This document shows positions 27,738 to 36,682 of a stretch of DNA of 64,000 bases, one piece after another. The notes beneath the pieces are model-generated. The model worked only from the letters and a program-made list of their open reading frames with translations, ran no database searches and was not told the origin of the DNA. Position 1 is the first letter of the stretch. Every line of letters starts with the position of its first letter. The position numbers and the translations under genes are program-made. This stretch comes from Ruegeria meonggei (GTDB taxonomy: Bacteria; Pseudomonadota; Alphaproteobacteria; Rhodobacterales; Rhodobacteraceae), in NCBI RefSeq assembly GCF_900172215.1, contig NZ_FWFP01000008.1, forward strand, positions 124,001 to 188,000, written 5' to 3'.

Positions 27738-28949
27738 ATGCCCAACCCTCTTTCAGTGATGCTGTCATCGCCCAATGCCACCGCAAAATCCGAGGCGAAC
27801 ACGCAGGAACGCCCCGATTCGCAAGCTGCGGCTTCGTTTCAAACGGTCATGGAGCAAGAGGCCGAACAGCCTTCTGAATTGTTAGAACCGTCAGCGGTTC
27901 AGGTCCCGGAACCCGAGGCTGAAGCGGATCTCACGGAAGAAGGTGACGCGGCGGAAATCGCCGTTGCTTCAGAAGATTCCCTGCTGCCAGAGGTGCCGGT
28001 TTCAGCGACACCCGCCCAGAATGAGACCGTTGAGAGACGCGTTGAGTCTGCCTTGGTTACGACGCAACCCCCTCAAAAGACCCAGGCTGATGTTGAACCA
28101 TCACACAAGCGACCTGCCGAAGCGCCTGCCGGGCAGGAAAACCAACCGCAGCTAACTGTCCATTCCGCCTTTCAGATACTTGGGCAGGGACATGCACATC
28201 CAAGAGCGATGCAGTCCGCAGCACCCCGACCAAAAGACGGATCTGCGGTGTCGATCAGTCCTGAAACGCGCCCGCAAGGTGTGCCCGATTTGGGCACCTC
28301 CTTTGACCCGGATCGCGACTCGCCCCGCATCCAAACCTCCGCAGGTGTCACGCCAAAACAGCCGACCGCGCAGGATCGCGCGCCGACCTTTGTTCAGATG
28401 CAGTTGCTGGCGACGGAAAAGACCGCATCCCAGACAGACGCCTCGTCGTTACGCGAGGTTGAAGACGTTCAGCCAATGCGCGACTCGCAGTTGTTTTCGC
28501 CGACCCGCGACGCCGGGCCAACCGTACAAGCCATGACGGCAACGGCCCGGGCGGAAGTCGCGCGTGCGATCGCGGGACAAATGGCAACGGCCATCACTGC
28601 GCGTCCCCACTCTGGCGCCATCGAAATCGCGCTGAATCCAGAGGAGCTGGGGCGTGTTTCAATCGTTCTGAACGGGCGCGACGACGGGCTGCATCTGGCA
28701 ATTGCGGCAGAGCGTCCGGAAACCCTTGAAATGATGCGGCGGCACCTGTCGGTCCTTGAGGCCGAGTTCCGCAATCTTGGTCTGGGGGACCTGTCCTTTG
28801 ATCTGGGCACGTCGTCCGATGCCCAGCATGACGGATCACCGAGCGAAGACACCACAGCGTTTTCCGCCCCACCCCCGGAAAACAGAGCCGAAGACGGCCC
28901 GACCCTGGCCCGCATGGGGGCTGACGGGCGTATCGATATAAGGATGTGA
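27738..28949 (+). CDS. fliK: Flagellar hook-length control protein FliK
   Basis: Molecular ruler that stops hook growth and switches export specificity at FlhB. The first about 270 residues are low complexity and rich in Pro, Glu, Gln, Ala and Ser, as expected of the ruler part. The C-terminal about 110 residues hold the conserved Flg_hook domain: SGAIEIALNPEELGRVSIVLNG, LHLAIAAERPETLEMMRRHL, LEAEFRNLGL. It is divergent from the rod-binding protein gene and is followed by flgD two bases after its stop. The order fliK-flgD supports the call. Confidence 0.9.
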   Translation: MPNPLSVMLSSPNATAKSEANTQERPDSQAAASFQTVMEQEAEQPSELLEPSAVQVPEPEAEADLTEEGDAAEIAVASEDSLLPEVPVSATPAQNETVERRVESALVTTQPPQKTQADVEPSHKRPAEAPAGQENQPQLTVHSAFQILGQGHAHPRAMQSAAPRPKDGSAVSISPETRPQGVPDLGTSFDPDRDSPRIQTSAGVTPKQPTAQDRAPTFVQMQLLATEKTASQTDASSLREVEDVQPMRDSQLFSPTRDAGPTVQAMTATARAEVARAIAGQMATAITARPHSGAIEIALNPEELGRVSIVLNGRDDGLHLAIAAERPETLEMMRRHLSVLEAEFRNLGLGDLSFDLGTSSDAQHDGSPSEDTTAFSAPPPENRAEDGPTLARMGADGRIDIRM

Positions 28950-28951
28950 GT

Positions 28952-29617
28952 ATGATTACCCCAACGCAACAAACAACCCAGACCAATACGCCGACCGCAT
29001 CAGCAGCGCAGTCAAAGACTTCGGGCCTGGCTTCGGACTTTGAGACATTTCTGCTGATGTTGACGGCACAAGCACGTAATCAGGACCCGCTCGAACCGCT
29101 GGATTCCTCGGAATATGCGTCGCAACTGGCGCAGTTCTCGATGGTAGAACAGCAGGTTCAGACCAATGATCTACTGTCCGATCTGGCCCTGTCTTTGGGC
29201 AGTGTGAATCTTGAGGAACTGGCCAGCTGGGTCGGCATGGATGTACGGGCCGCAGCCGCGTTTCAATTTGATGGCGCTCCCGAAACATTGTTCGCTCAGG
29301 CCGAGCCCGCAGCGACAAGCGCCGTTATGGTTATCCGCGACAGCGACGGGACGGTGATCGACCGGATCACGGCTCCCACCAATGAAACCGAGTTTGTCTG
29401 GGCAGGCACGGCAAGTGATGGCAGCCCGTTGCCAGACGGCACTTACGCGGCCACATTGGAAAGCTATGACGGCGACGAGCTGCTGTCAGAACAGCTGGCA
29501 GCTACCTATCATCAGGTTGTCGAGGCTCAGGTCGGAGAAGATGCGGTGCTGTTGACACTCGACAGTGGTCAGATTGTACCGGCAGGAACAGTGACGGCGG
29601 TTCGAACCGGAACTTGA
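28952..29617 (+). CDS. flgD: Hook assembly (cap) protein FlgD
   Basis: Scaffold that caps the growing hook. The 221-residue protein shows the FlgD N-terminal signature (FETFLLMLTAQARNQDPLEPLDSSEYASQLAQFSMVEQQVQTN) followed by a beta-rich FlgD_Tudor/Ig-like region (ATSAVMVIRDSDGTVIDRI ... FVWAGTASDGSPLPDGTY). I use the ATG at 28952, with AAGGA seven bases upstream inside the end of fliK, rather than a GTG two codons earlier that overlaps the fliK stop. It ends the flagellar block. Confidence 0.93.
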   Translation: MITPTQQTTQTNTPTASAAQSKTSGLASDFETFLLMLTAQARNQDPLEPLDSSEYASQLAQFSMVEQQVQTNDLLSDLALSLGSVNLEELASWVGMDVRAAAAFQFDGAPETLFAQAEPAATSAVMVIRDSDGTVIDRITAPTNETEFVWAGTASDGSPLPDGTYAATLESYDGDELLSEQLAATYHQVVEAQVGEDAVLLTLDSGQIVPAGTVTAVRTGT

Positions 29618-29672
29618 TCTGCTGGGCGGGACAGGCCAAACCTGTGCAACCTGCGACTCGATTGCTCTACCG

Positions 29673-30539
29673 GTGACCCCTCTGCCTGACTCCATCGCCC
29701 CACCTTTGGATCTTGTTGACGACCTGCGCGGCCAAGGCCTTGTCGCAGCCAGGGCGCAGTTTCAAACCCTGTATGGTGGGCGTACCAATCAGGTCTGGAA
29801 AGTGATCGGGGAAGATGGCGGCAAGGTTCTGAAACTTTATCGCGCCGGAATCCACAATCCGTTGTTTCGCAACGATGCCACACTGGAAGCCCAGTGCCTG
29901 AGGGCGTTGGACCACACCGGATTTGTTCCCCGCCTGCGCGCCACCGGCCGGCATAAATTGGGCCAATGGGTGTTTTACGACCATGCGCCGGGTTCACCCT
30001 GGCGGGACGGGTCTGCCCTTGCCGCTGTGCTGCTGCAAACCTTCCATCGGCTCAACCTGCCTATTGAGGCACCAAAGGGCTGCAACGGCAGCACGGATCT
30101 GCAGCGACACGGTCAGCGTATTCTTGATGGCTGCACATCCCCTGCGCGCCAGCGTCTGGAGGAATTGCGCCCCACTGAACAGGTTGCCCCAACCCTCCAT
30201 ACCTGCCTCATCCATGGTGACCCGGTGGCCGGTAACATTCTGGTCGCGCAGTCGGGGCTGACCCTGATTGACTGGCAATGCCCGATGCAGGGCGATCCGA
30301 CAGAGGACTTGGCGCTGTTCTTGTCCCCTGCCATGCAGCATGTCTATCGCGGTGCGGCTTTGCGTCGGGAAGAAGAGGATCAGTTTCTGGCCGCCTATGA
30401 CAACGCCCATACAGTCGAACGCTTCAAAGCGCTGCGCCGCTGGTATGCGTGGCGAATGGCAGCGTATTGCTTGTGGCGGGTCGAAAACGGCGCCGCGGAT
30501 TATGCCGCAGGTTTGGAACTGGAAATCGCCACTCTTTAA
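29673..30539 (+). CDS. Aminoglycoside phosphotransferase/choline kinase-fold protein
   Basis: Small-molecule kinase of the APH/ChoK superfamily, 288 residues. Visible features are a glycine loop region (LYGGRTNQVWKV), an ATP-lysine strand (GKVLKLYR), the catalytic loop LIHGDPVAGNIL (HGDxxxxN) and the metal-binding LTLIDWQCP, with ED-L after it. The acceptor may be a sugar, thiamine, choline or ethanolamine-like compound; homology alone does not say. The start is a GTG at 29673 without a strong ribosome site, so it may vary. It is convergent with the amine oxidase gene three bases away and follows flgD by 55 bases. Confidence 0.8.
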   Translation: MTPLPDSIAPPLDLVDDLRGQGLVAARAQFQTLYGGRTNQVWKVIGEDGGKVLKLYRAGIHNPLFRNDATLEAQCLRALDHTGFVPRLRATGRHKLGQWVFYDHAPGSPWRDGSALAAVLLQTFHRLNLPIEAPKGCNGSTDLQRHGQRILDGCTSPARQRLEELRPTEQVAPTLHTCLIHGDPVAGNILVAQSGLTLIDWQCPMQGDPTEDLALFLSPAMQHVYRGAALRREEEDQFLAAYDNAHTVERFKALRRWYAWRMAAYCLWRVENGAADYAAGLELEIATL

Positions 30540-30542
30540 TCT

Positions 30543-31844
30543 CTACAAATCCCAGAGCCCCATGACTGCATAGGCCGGTGGCATCAACACACGCCGCCAG
30601 AGCCCAAGTGGAAATCGGCCCGGTGCGCGCGCAATCGGTTCCGGAAGTTCGGCATCCTTCCCCAGAGCCAACCGGGCCAATGCCCGCCCGCAATAGGTTC
30701 CCATCGCCACCCCGTTTCCGTGATAAGCAAAGCCAGCATACAGGCCCGCCCGACCCGCGACGGGCCCGGCAAATGGCACCAAATCCCGCGACAGACACAC
30801 CATTCCGGACCACATATGGGTCACGTCGACATCTGCCCAGGCCGGAAACATCCGCGCAAAGTCTTTGTGCACCTTGCGACGAATCGCAACCTCGGCCCCC
30901 GAAGACGAGCGCAGCCCGCCGCGCATGCCGAACAAAAACCGCCGGTCAGGCATCAGACGGAAATAATGCAGAAGGTTGCGGGTGTCGTAAGACATCTGGT
31001 CGGTGGTCCAACCTTGGGCCAATAGCTCGGCCTGCGACAAAGGGCGCGTAACCAGCACTGTGGATTGCGCGGGCATATAGCGGCCAGCCATCCAGGGCGG
31101 CACATCCTCGCTGGAATAGCCGTTGGTGCAGACCAGCACGTTAGCCGCTGTAACGCGGCCCGACACCGTCTGAACAGCATACCCGGATTGACCATGTATG
31201 ATCCCCTGAACAGCACTGTTCTGAAACAGCTGCGCACCATGAGATTGGGCGGCCTGCGCCAACCCGAACAGATATTTTCTGGGATTCAGACCAAAGCCGA
31301 CGGGATTGGTGTACCCGCCATGAAACCCGCCACTGAAACCCGATCCCGGTAGGTCGCCTGGTTCATGCAATATGCCCGACGTATCAGCGTCCCGACGCAA
31401 CTTTTCCATCGCGCGCGGCGTGTGAGCCAGCTGAGTTTCGCCTTTCGAATGTACATCCGCATCGATTTGGTGCGTGGCGAGAATATCCGCGACAAGATGA
31501 ACCGCGTCCGCTTCGGCCTGGGCATAGTGTTGTGCGGCAACGACCCCGTATCGGCGCGTCATGGCCTTGTGGCTCAGCTTTGAACCGCCAAGGCAGCAGA
31601 ATCCGCCATTGCGCCCAGAGGCCCCCCATCCAGGTGTTTCAGCCTCAAACACAGCGACCGACGACCCGGCCCGAGCCAGATGCAACGCGGCGGACAGGCC
31701 GGTGAATCCACCACCGACAATTGCAACGTCAACACGTTGATCGCCCTGATGAACCGGCCAGACCGGGCGGCCAATTGTATCGTCCCACCAGCACCCGTCG
31801 CGTGGGCCGGGGCCATAGGTATAGTGCGGGTACAGCCGTTTCAT
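30543..31844 (-). CDS. FAD-dependent amine oxidase (PuuB/DadA-like)
   Basis: Flavin oxidoreductase of the DAO family; relatives include gamma-glutamylputrescine oxidase and D-amino acid dehydrogenase. The 433-residue protein has the motif VDVAIVGGGFTGLSAALHLA, then WGASGRNGGFCCLGG, which fits gamma-glutamylputrescine oxidase, and C-terminal VPFAGPVAGRAGLYAGFAYHGNGVAM for FAD. It is the last gene of potFGHI with a four-base overlap (31841-31844), so the substrate is likely putrescine or a derivative. No glutamate-putrescine ligase (puuA) is visible in the window. Confidence 0.85.
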   Translation of the reverse strand: MKRLYPHYTYGPGPRDGCWWDDTIGRPVWPVHQGDQRVDVAIVGGGFTGLSAALHLARAGSSVAVFEAETPGWGASGRNGGFCCLGGSKLSHKAMTRRYGVVAAQHYAQAEADAVHLVADILATHQIDADVHSKGETQLAHTPRAMEKLRRDADTSGILHEPGDLPGSGFSGGFHGGYTNPVGFGLNPRKYLFGLAQAAQSHGAQLFQNSAVQGIIHGQSGYAVQTVSGRVTAANVLVCTNGYSSEDVPPWMAGRYMPAQSTVLVTRPLSQAELLAQGWTTDQMSYDTRNLLHYFRLMPDRRFLFGMRGGLRSSSGAEVAIRRKVHKDFARMFPAWADVDVTHMWSGMVCLSRDLVPFAGPVAGRAGLYAGFAYHGNGVAMGTYCGRALARLALGKDAELPEPIARAPGRFPLGLWRRVLMPPAYAVMGLWDL

Positions 31845-32659
31845 TCAGCGCGCGCGGCGGCCATTTCGTCCTGCTTTTGCCGCACCATCGCACGTTTCGT
31901 GACCAGTGACGCGGTAATGACCCCCACTGTCACAACCGCAATCATAAGCGTGGACAGCGCGTTGATCTCGGGGCTAACCCCCAAACGCACCGCTGAAAAG
32001 ATCTTGATTGGCAAGGTCGTGGCCGAGGGGCCCGACGTGAACGACGCAATCACCAGATCGTCCAGTGACAAGGTAAAGGCCAGCAACCAGCCCGAGATCA
32101 CCGCAGGCGCAATGATCGGCAGGGTAACCAGACGAAAGGCCTGTGCCGCCGTGCATCCAAGATCTAGCGCGGCCTCTTCCAAGGACTGATCAAACGTAAT
32201 CAGCCGCGAGGATACGACAACCGAGACGAAGCACATCGAAAAGGTCGTATGCGCCAGAACGATGGTCAAAATGCCCCGATCCAGCCCGATCCCGATAAAG
32301 AGCAGCAGCAAGGACAGGCCGGTGATCACTTCGGGCATCACCAGCGGCGCGTAGATCATGCCGGAAAACAGGGTGCGTCCAAAGAACCGCCCCCCGCGCA
32401 CCAGAACATACGCCGCCGCTGTGCCGAGAATGGTCGCCAGCGTTGACGAGAACACCGCAACCCGAACAGTGACCCAGGCCGCATCCAGAAAGGCCTGGTT
32501 CTGCAGCAACTCACCATACCATTTAGTCGAGAACCCGGCCCAGACCGTGACCAGCTTGCTTTCGTTAAAGCTGAAGATGATCAAAATGATCATCGGGATG
32601 TAAAGAAACGCAAACCCCAGTGTCAGCGAAACCGTGTTGAACCAGCTCATCCTGTTCAT
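31841..32659 (-). CDS. potI: Polyamine ABC transporter permease, PotI-like
   Basis: Inner-membrane permease subunit of a type I importer for putrescine or spermidine. The 272-residue product has about six hydrophobic segments beginning FNTVSLTLGFAFLYIPMIILIIFSFN and the ABC-coupling EAA loop (SLEEAALDLGCTAAQAFRLVTLPIIAPA). I choose the ATG at 32659, which forms an ATGA overlap with potH, and the stop forms another with the oxidase gene. An upstream in-frame extension lies under potH and has no membrane-protein character. Confidence 0.92.
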   Translation of the reverse strand: MNRMSWFNTVSLTLGFAFLYIPMIILIIFSFNESKLVTVWAGFSTKWYGELLQNQAFLDAAWVTVRVAVFSSTLATILGTAAAYVLVRGGRFFGRTLFSGMIYAPLVMPEVITGLSLLLLFIGIGLDRGILTIVLAHTTFSMCFVSVVVSSRLITFDQSLEEAALDLGCTAAQAFRLVTLPIIAPAVISGWLLAFTLSLDDLVIASFTSGPSATTLPIKIFSAVRLGVSPEINALSTLMIAVVTVGVITASLVTKRAMVRQKQDEMAAARAE

Positions 32660-33546
32660 TGCTCGGCCTCCGCCTGTTTTTGCTGATTGCGCTGGAACAA
32701 CACGATCGGGACCACAAGGATCAGCAGCAGAACCACCGCCACGGCGCTGGCCACCGGCCAGTCGCGGTTCGAGAAGAACTCCTCCCACAGCACCTTGCCG
32801 ATCATCAGCGTACCGGATCCGCCCAAAAGCGATGGGATCACGAACTCTCCAATAACCGGGATCATCACAAGAAAGCACCCTGCAATGATGCCGGGGCGTG
32901 ACAGCGGGATGGTCACCAACCAGAACGCCTGAACCCGCGAACAGCCCAGGTCCTCGGCCGCTTCGATCAGGGATTCGTCCATACGCTCCAGCGCCGAATA
33001 GATCGGCAGGATCATGAAGGGCAGATAGGTGTAGACGATGCCGATATAGACCGCCGTATTGGTGTTCAGAATGGTCAGCGGGGTCGAGATGATGCCCGTC
33101 CACAGCAGAATCTGGTTCAGATACCCTTCATTCGACAGGATACCCATCCACGCATAAACCCGGATCAGAAACGAGGTCCAGAAGGGCAGAATTACCAGCA
33201 TCATCAGTGTCGGTCGCCATTCCGTAGGCGCGCGCGCCATGCCATAGGCGATGGGATATCCGACAATCAGCGTCAGAACGGTAGAGATCAGCGCGATCTT
33301 GACGCTGGACAGGTAGGCTTTCCAATAGAGGTCGTCCTCGGTCAGCCAGACAAAGTTCTCAAAGTCGAGCTGGCTGAAAAAGTCTCGGATCCCGGCCCAG
33401 CCCTGCGACAAATCCAGCGTCGGCGTATAGGGTGGGATGGCCAGCTCGATATCCGACAGCGAGATTTTCAGGACAATGAAAAACGGCACCAGAAACAGCG
33501 CCAGCAGCCAGACATAGGGAATGGCAATCAGAAGAGCGCGGCGCAT
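32656..33546 (-). CDS. potH: Polyamine ABC transporter permease, PotH-like
   Basis: Partner permease to PotI. The 296 residues open MRRALLIAIPYVWLLALFLVPFFIVLKIS and contain roughly six membrane segments with the EAA loop ESLIEAAEDLGCSRVQAFWLVTIPLSRPG. The ATG at 33546 overlaps the potG stop by four bases, and its stop overlaps potI by four. As in PotH families it is longer than PotI by about 25 residues, with a periplasmic loop after the first membrane segment (SDIELAIPPYTPTL). Confidence 0.92.
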   Translation of the reverse strand: MRRALLIAIPYVWLLALFLVPFFIVLKISLSDIELAIPPYTPTLDLSQGWAGIRDFFSQLDFENFVWLTEDDLYWKAYLSSVKIALISTVLTLIVGYPIAYGMARAPTEWRPTLMMLVILPFWTSFLIRVYAWMGILSNEGYLNQILLWTGIISTPLTILNTNTAVYIGIVYTYLPFMILPIYSALERMDESLIEAAEDLGCSRVQAFWLVTIPLSRPGIIAGCFLVMIPVIGEFVIPSLLGGSGTLMIGKVLWEEFFSNRDWPVASAVAVVLLLILVVPIVLFQRNQQKQAEAEQ

Positions 33547-34673
33547 CAGTCTGCCAGCAAAACCGCGGCCGTTGCTGTCCAGGACAGCCAGACCGGGTCT
33601 TCCCATGTGAACGACCGGCGCGAGATACGGCGGGTATTGGCCGTCTGCGCCTTCATGATCGTGCCGTTTGCCAGTTCAACATAATAGGTCGACAGATTGC
33701 CCAGATAGGCAATGTCATGCACCTTTCCCTGAACGGCGTTGATCGCCTCTGACGGGCGTTCGGCGGAAATCGTCACCTTTTCGGGACGGATTGCCAAATG
33801 GCAGGATTGCCCATTCGAAACCCCGCTTGCGGAAGACGCCGTCAATGGCGTCTGCCCTTCGGCCCAATCGATCTGGTAGGTTTCATCGCCGTTTGCCGTC
33901 GCCCGGCCGGCGATAATATTCACATCACCGATAAAGTCGGCCACATAGACGGAGTTGGGGTTCTCATAGATTTTGTCTGGCGTCGCCACCTGCATCAGCT
34001 TGCCCTGATCCATGACCGCGACACGGCTGGCGACGGTCATGGCCTCTTCCTGATCGTGGGTGACAATCACAAAGGTGGTGCCGGTTTTCTCTTGGATATC
34101 CATCAGTTCAAACTGCGTATCCTGCCGCAGTTTTTTGTCCAAAGCTCCCAAAGGTTCATCTAGCAACAGCAGCTTTGGTGCTTTGGCCAGGGATCGCGCC
34201 AAGGCAACCCGCTGTCGCTGTCCGCCTGATATCTGATGCGGCTTGCGGCGGGCGAATTGCTCCAGCCGGGTCAGGCGCAGCATCTCTTCGACCCGCTCTT
34301 CAAGGTCATGTTTGGGCATGTTGTCCCGGCGCAGGCCGAAAGCGATGTTTTCCCAGATGCTGAGGTGAGGGAACAGGGCGTAGGACTGGAACATCATGTT
34401 CACCGCCCGTTTGTTCGGCGGGATCGGATCGATGTCCTGACCACCCAACAGAATATGCCCTTCGCTGGGTTTTTCAAACCCGGCCAGCATCCGCATCATG
34501 GTCGTCTTGCCGCAGCCCGAAGGCCCCAGCAAGGCAAAGAATTCCTGCTCGAAAATATCCAAGGACAGGTTGTCGATGGCCGTAAACTCACCAAACCGTT
34601 TGGTGACATTCTGGAACTGGATCAAGGGTTTCGCCTGTGGATCTTCCCACGGCGCAAAGACGGTAGAGTTCAA
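33546..34673 (-). CDS. potG: Polyamine ABC transporter ATP-binding protein, PotG-like
   Basis: ATPase subunit of the polyamine importer. Visible motifs: Walker A GPSGCGKTT, Q-loop FQSYALFP, signature SGGQRQRVALARSLA, Walker B LLLLDEPLGALD, H-loop FVIVTHDQEEA, and a C-terminal TOBE domain with CHLAIRPEKV. I start it at a TTG at 34673 (product beginning MNSTVFAPWEDPQ). A GTG at 34718 is in frame, but it lies inside a terminator-like hairpin, and the residues it adds fit poorly. The TTG has only a weak G-rich ribosome site, so the start is provisional. Expression is probably lower than potF because of the hairpin between them. Confidence 0.9.
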   Translation of the reverse strand: MNSTVFAPWEDPQAKPLIQFQNVTKRFGEFTAIDNLSLDIFEQEFFALLGPSGCGKTTMMRMLAGFEKPSEGHILLGGQDIDPIPPNKRAVNMMFQSYALFPHLSIWENIAFGLRRDNMPKHDLEERVEEMLRLTRLEQFARRKPHQISGGQRQRVALARSLAKAPKLLLLDEPLGALDKKLRQDTQFELMDIQEKTGTTFVIVTHDQEEAMTVASRVAVMDQGKLMQVATPDKIYENPNSVYVADFIGDVNIIAGRATANGDETYQIDWAEGQTPLTASSASGVSNGQSCHLAIRPEKVTISAERPSEAINAVQGKVHDIAYLGNLSTYYVELANGTIMKAQTANTRRISRRSFTWEDPVWLSWTATAAVLLAD

Positions 34674-34697
34674 AACGGCCCCCGTTCGACGGACTGG

Positions 34698-34728
34698 AAA
34701 AAGGGGCAAGGCGGGCACGCCGCCTTGC
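34698..34728 (-). terminator. Intra-operon terminator/attenuator between potF and potG
   Basis: On the minus strand GCAAGGCGG (34728-34720) and CCGCCTTGC (34714-34706) form a nine-base stem with a five-base loop, then CCC and TTTTT (34702-34698). It begins 15 bases after the potF stop. Partial termination here would raise PotF relative to the membrane subunits, a known pattern in binding-protein operons. Confidence 0.75.
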
Positions 34729-34742
34729 GCAGATACATCGGA

Positions 34743-35828
34743 TCAGGTGCCCGATTTGATCTTGGTCCACAGGCGGGTCACGGTCCGCTGCGTTTTCGCT
34801 GGATAGGGCGTCGTGATGTACAGGTTCTGCATGGTCGCATCGTCCGGATAAATTGCCGGATCACCGATCACATCCTCTGCAAGGAACTCTTGCGCGGCTT
34901 TGTTGCCGTTGGCGTAGTACACATAGTTCGACGCAGCCGCCATATTGCTGGCATCAAGGATGAAATTCAGGAACTTATGCGCGCCTTCCGGGTTCGGCGC
35001 ATCCACCGGAATCGCCATTTGATCGAACCACATCAATGAACCTTCGGCAAAGGGGTGGTATTCGATTTCCACACCGTTGTCGGCCTCAGCCGCACGGTCG
35101 CGCGCCTGCAGGATGTCACCTGACCAACCGACGGCCACACAGATGTCTCCATTGGCCAGCGCGTTGATGTACTCTGAGCTATGGAACTTTTGGATATGCG
35201 GGCGGACACTGGCCAGAACCTCTTCGGTCTTGGCAATAACGTCTGTGTCGTGGCTGTCCGGGTCCTCACCCATAAACTGTAGCACCATCGGGATGATTTC
35301 GGCCGGTGCATCCAGGAAATGCACGCCACAAGCAGCCAGCTTTTCCATATTCTCGGGCTTCAGAACCAAATCCATACTGTTCAGAGTAACATCATCACCC
35401 AGGGCTTCTTTGACCTTAGCGACATTTACACCGATGCCAGTGGTGCCCCACATGTAGTTGATCGAGTAAGCATTGTTGGGATCATACCCCGCAGTCCGTT
35501 CCTGAATAACGTCCCAGAGATTGCCATTGTTCGCCAGTTTGGCCGCATCCAGTTCCTGAAACGCACCGGCCTGAATCTGCCGTTGAAGGAATGTGCCGGA
35601 CGGCACCACAACGTCATAGCCCGAACCGCCGGCGAGCATCTTGGTCTCCAGCACCTCGTTGCTGTCGAACACGTCATAGATAAGTTCCAGACCGGTTTCT
35701 TCTTCGAATTTGGTCAAAAGGTCTTCGTCGATATAGTCGGACCAGTTGTAAACGCGCACTTCGTCGGCAAAGGCTGCCGACGCCCCTAGTGCGATGACCG
35801 CTGTCATGGTCAGCGTTTTGATTGTCAT
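34743..35828 (-). CDS. potF: Polyamine (putrescine-type) periplasmic binding protein, PotF-like
   Basis: Solute-binding protein that delivers a polyamine to PotGHI. The 361-residue product has the signal peptide MTIKTLTMTAVIALGASAAFA, then the PotF/PotD opening DEVRVYNWSDYIDEDLLTKFEEETG, and conserved blocks (YDVVVPSGTFLQRQI, YMWGTTGIGVN, CVAVGWSGDILQA). The aromatic and acidic residues in NWSDYI and WSGD contact polyamine amines in known structures. I use the ATG at 35828, with GGGAG eight bases upstream. It is the first gene of the transporter operon and is divergent from the GntR gene; TTGATCAA motifs lie between. Confidence 0.94.
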   Translation of the reverse strand: MTIKTLTMTAVIALGASAAFADEVRVYNWSDYIDEDLLTKFEEETGLELIYDVFDSNEVLETKMLAGGSGYDVVVPSGTFLQRQIQAGAFQELDAAKLANNGNLWDVIQERTAGYDPNNAYSINYMWGTTGIGVNVAKVKEALGDDVTLNSMDLVLKPENMEKLAACGVHFLDAPAEIIPMVLQFMGEDPDSHDTDVIAKTEEVLASVRPHIQKFHSSEYINALANGDICVAVGWSGDILQARDRAAEADNGVEIEYHPFAEGSLMWFDQMAIPVDAPNPEGAHKFLNFILDASNMAAASNYVYYANGNKAAQEFLAEDVIGDPAIYPDDATMQNLYITTPYPAKTQRTVTRLWTKIKSGT

Positions 35829-35868
35829 TTTTATCTCCCTGCAAGTGTACGGGTATTTTCCCGTTTTT

Positions 35869-35882
35869 TTGGATTTGATCAA
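35869..35882. promoter_or_regulatory. TTGATCAA operator candidate, potF side
   Basis: The 14-base sequence TTGGATTTGATCAA occurs here and again exactly 100 bases away at 35969-35982. Its core TTGATCAA (35875-35882) is a perfect palindrome. It is about 41 bases upstream of potF, where a repressor for the pot operon could act. The adjacent divergent FCD-type GntR regulator is the obvious candidate binder (inference). Confidence 0.55.
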
Positions 35883-35885
35883 GTT

Positions 35886-35914
35886 TTGCGTTTTCCATCG
35901 ATCTTTCGTATGGT
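35886..35914 (+). promoter_or_regulatory. Candidate promoter for the GntR gene
   Basis: TTGCGT at 35886-35891 and TATGGT at 35909-35914 are 17 bases apart, a fair sigma-70-like match, 55 bases before the regulator's start. It lies between the two TTGGATTTGATCAA repeats, so binding to both could close it. Confidence 0.35.
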
Positions 35915-35968
35915 TTCACGGGGTCAGGCACCTGGCAAGGAAACAACAGTGGAATCAGGGCAAACCAA

Positions 35969-35982
35969 TTGGATTTGATCAA
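35969..35982. promoter_or_regulatory. TTGATCAA operator candidate over the GntR start
   Basis: Second copy of TTGGATTTGATCAA, 100 bases from the first. The palindromic core is at 35975-35982. Because it includes the putative start codon of the regulator gene, binding would block transcript elongation or initiation of that gene. Confidence 0.5.
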
Positions 35983-36652
35983 AAATAAGTCATCGGACAC
36001 AAAGGCTGAGGCGGAAAAACGTCCCGCTCACGAGCAGGTCTATCACACTCTCAAATCAAAGATCATGTACGGGGAACTGGTGCCCGGACAGCCCGTTACC
36101 ATCCAAGGGTTGACTGATTCGCTGGGTGTCGGAATGACCCCGGTGCGCGAAGCAATCCGGCGCCTGATATCCGACGGCGCGCTGGTGTTTCAGGGAAACC
36201 GCAGGGTCAGCGTTCCGCTATTGTCCGGCAGGGATGTTGAACAGATGATTTTTGCTAGAATCTCAATAGAATCAGAACTTTCCAGACGCGCGGCGACGAA
36301 TATGAACACCGAGGATATCGACCGTCTTGAACATATCGATCAGCGGCTGGACCGAATGATCACCGAAGGGGATGTCGGCGGCTATCTGCATCTCAACCAC
36401 AAGTTTCACGAAATGCTGTATTCCCACGCGGATGCTCTGATTCTCAGCGATCTGGCCGAGCGTCTGTGGCTGAGGTTCGGCCCGTCGTTGCGCGTTGTAT
36501 GCGGCCGGTTTGGCACGCAAAGCCTGCCGGATCGTCACAAGGACATTATCACCGCTCTGCGCGCCCAGGACGCCGAGAAGGTGGCAAAAGCCACCGCTCA
36601 GGACATTGCGCAAGGGATGGAACTGATGATGGACGCGCTGGTCAGCGGTTAG
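35969..36652 (+). CDS. GntR-family (FCD-type) transcriptional regulator
   Basis: DNA-binding regulator: residues about 20-85 form the GntR winged helix (HEQVYHTLKSKIMYGELVPGQPVTIQGLTDSLGVGMTPVREAIRRL) and the rest is an FCD ligand domain with LHLNHKFHEMLYSHADA and ERLWLRFGPSLRV. Position between potF and the aminotransferase gene suggests it senses a polyamine or a catabolite and controls both sides. The start is a TTG at 35969 or a second TTG at 35975; no ATG is available before the helix-turn-helix. The start region itself contains one copy of the TTGATCAA motif, so autorepression is plausible. Confidence 0.85.
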   Translation: MDLIKNKSSDTKAEAEKRPAHEQVYHTLKSKIMYGELVPGQPVTIQGLTDSLGVGMTPVREAIRRLISDGALVFQGNRRVSVPLLSGRDVEQMIFARISIESELSRRAATNMNTEDIDRLEHIDQRLDRMITEGDVGGYLHLNHKFHEMLYSHADALILSDLAERLWLRFGPSLRVVCGRFGTQSLPDRHKDIITALRAQDAEKVAKATAQDIAQGMELMMDALVSG

Positions 36653-36682
36653 AATCGCCCGATTCGATTGACAGGGAAAAAT

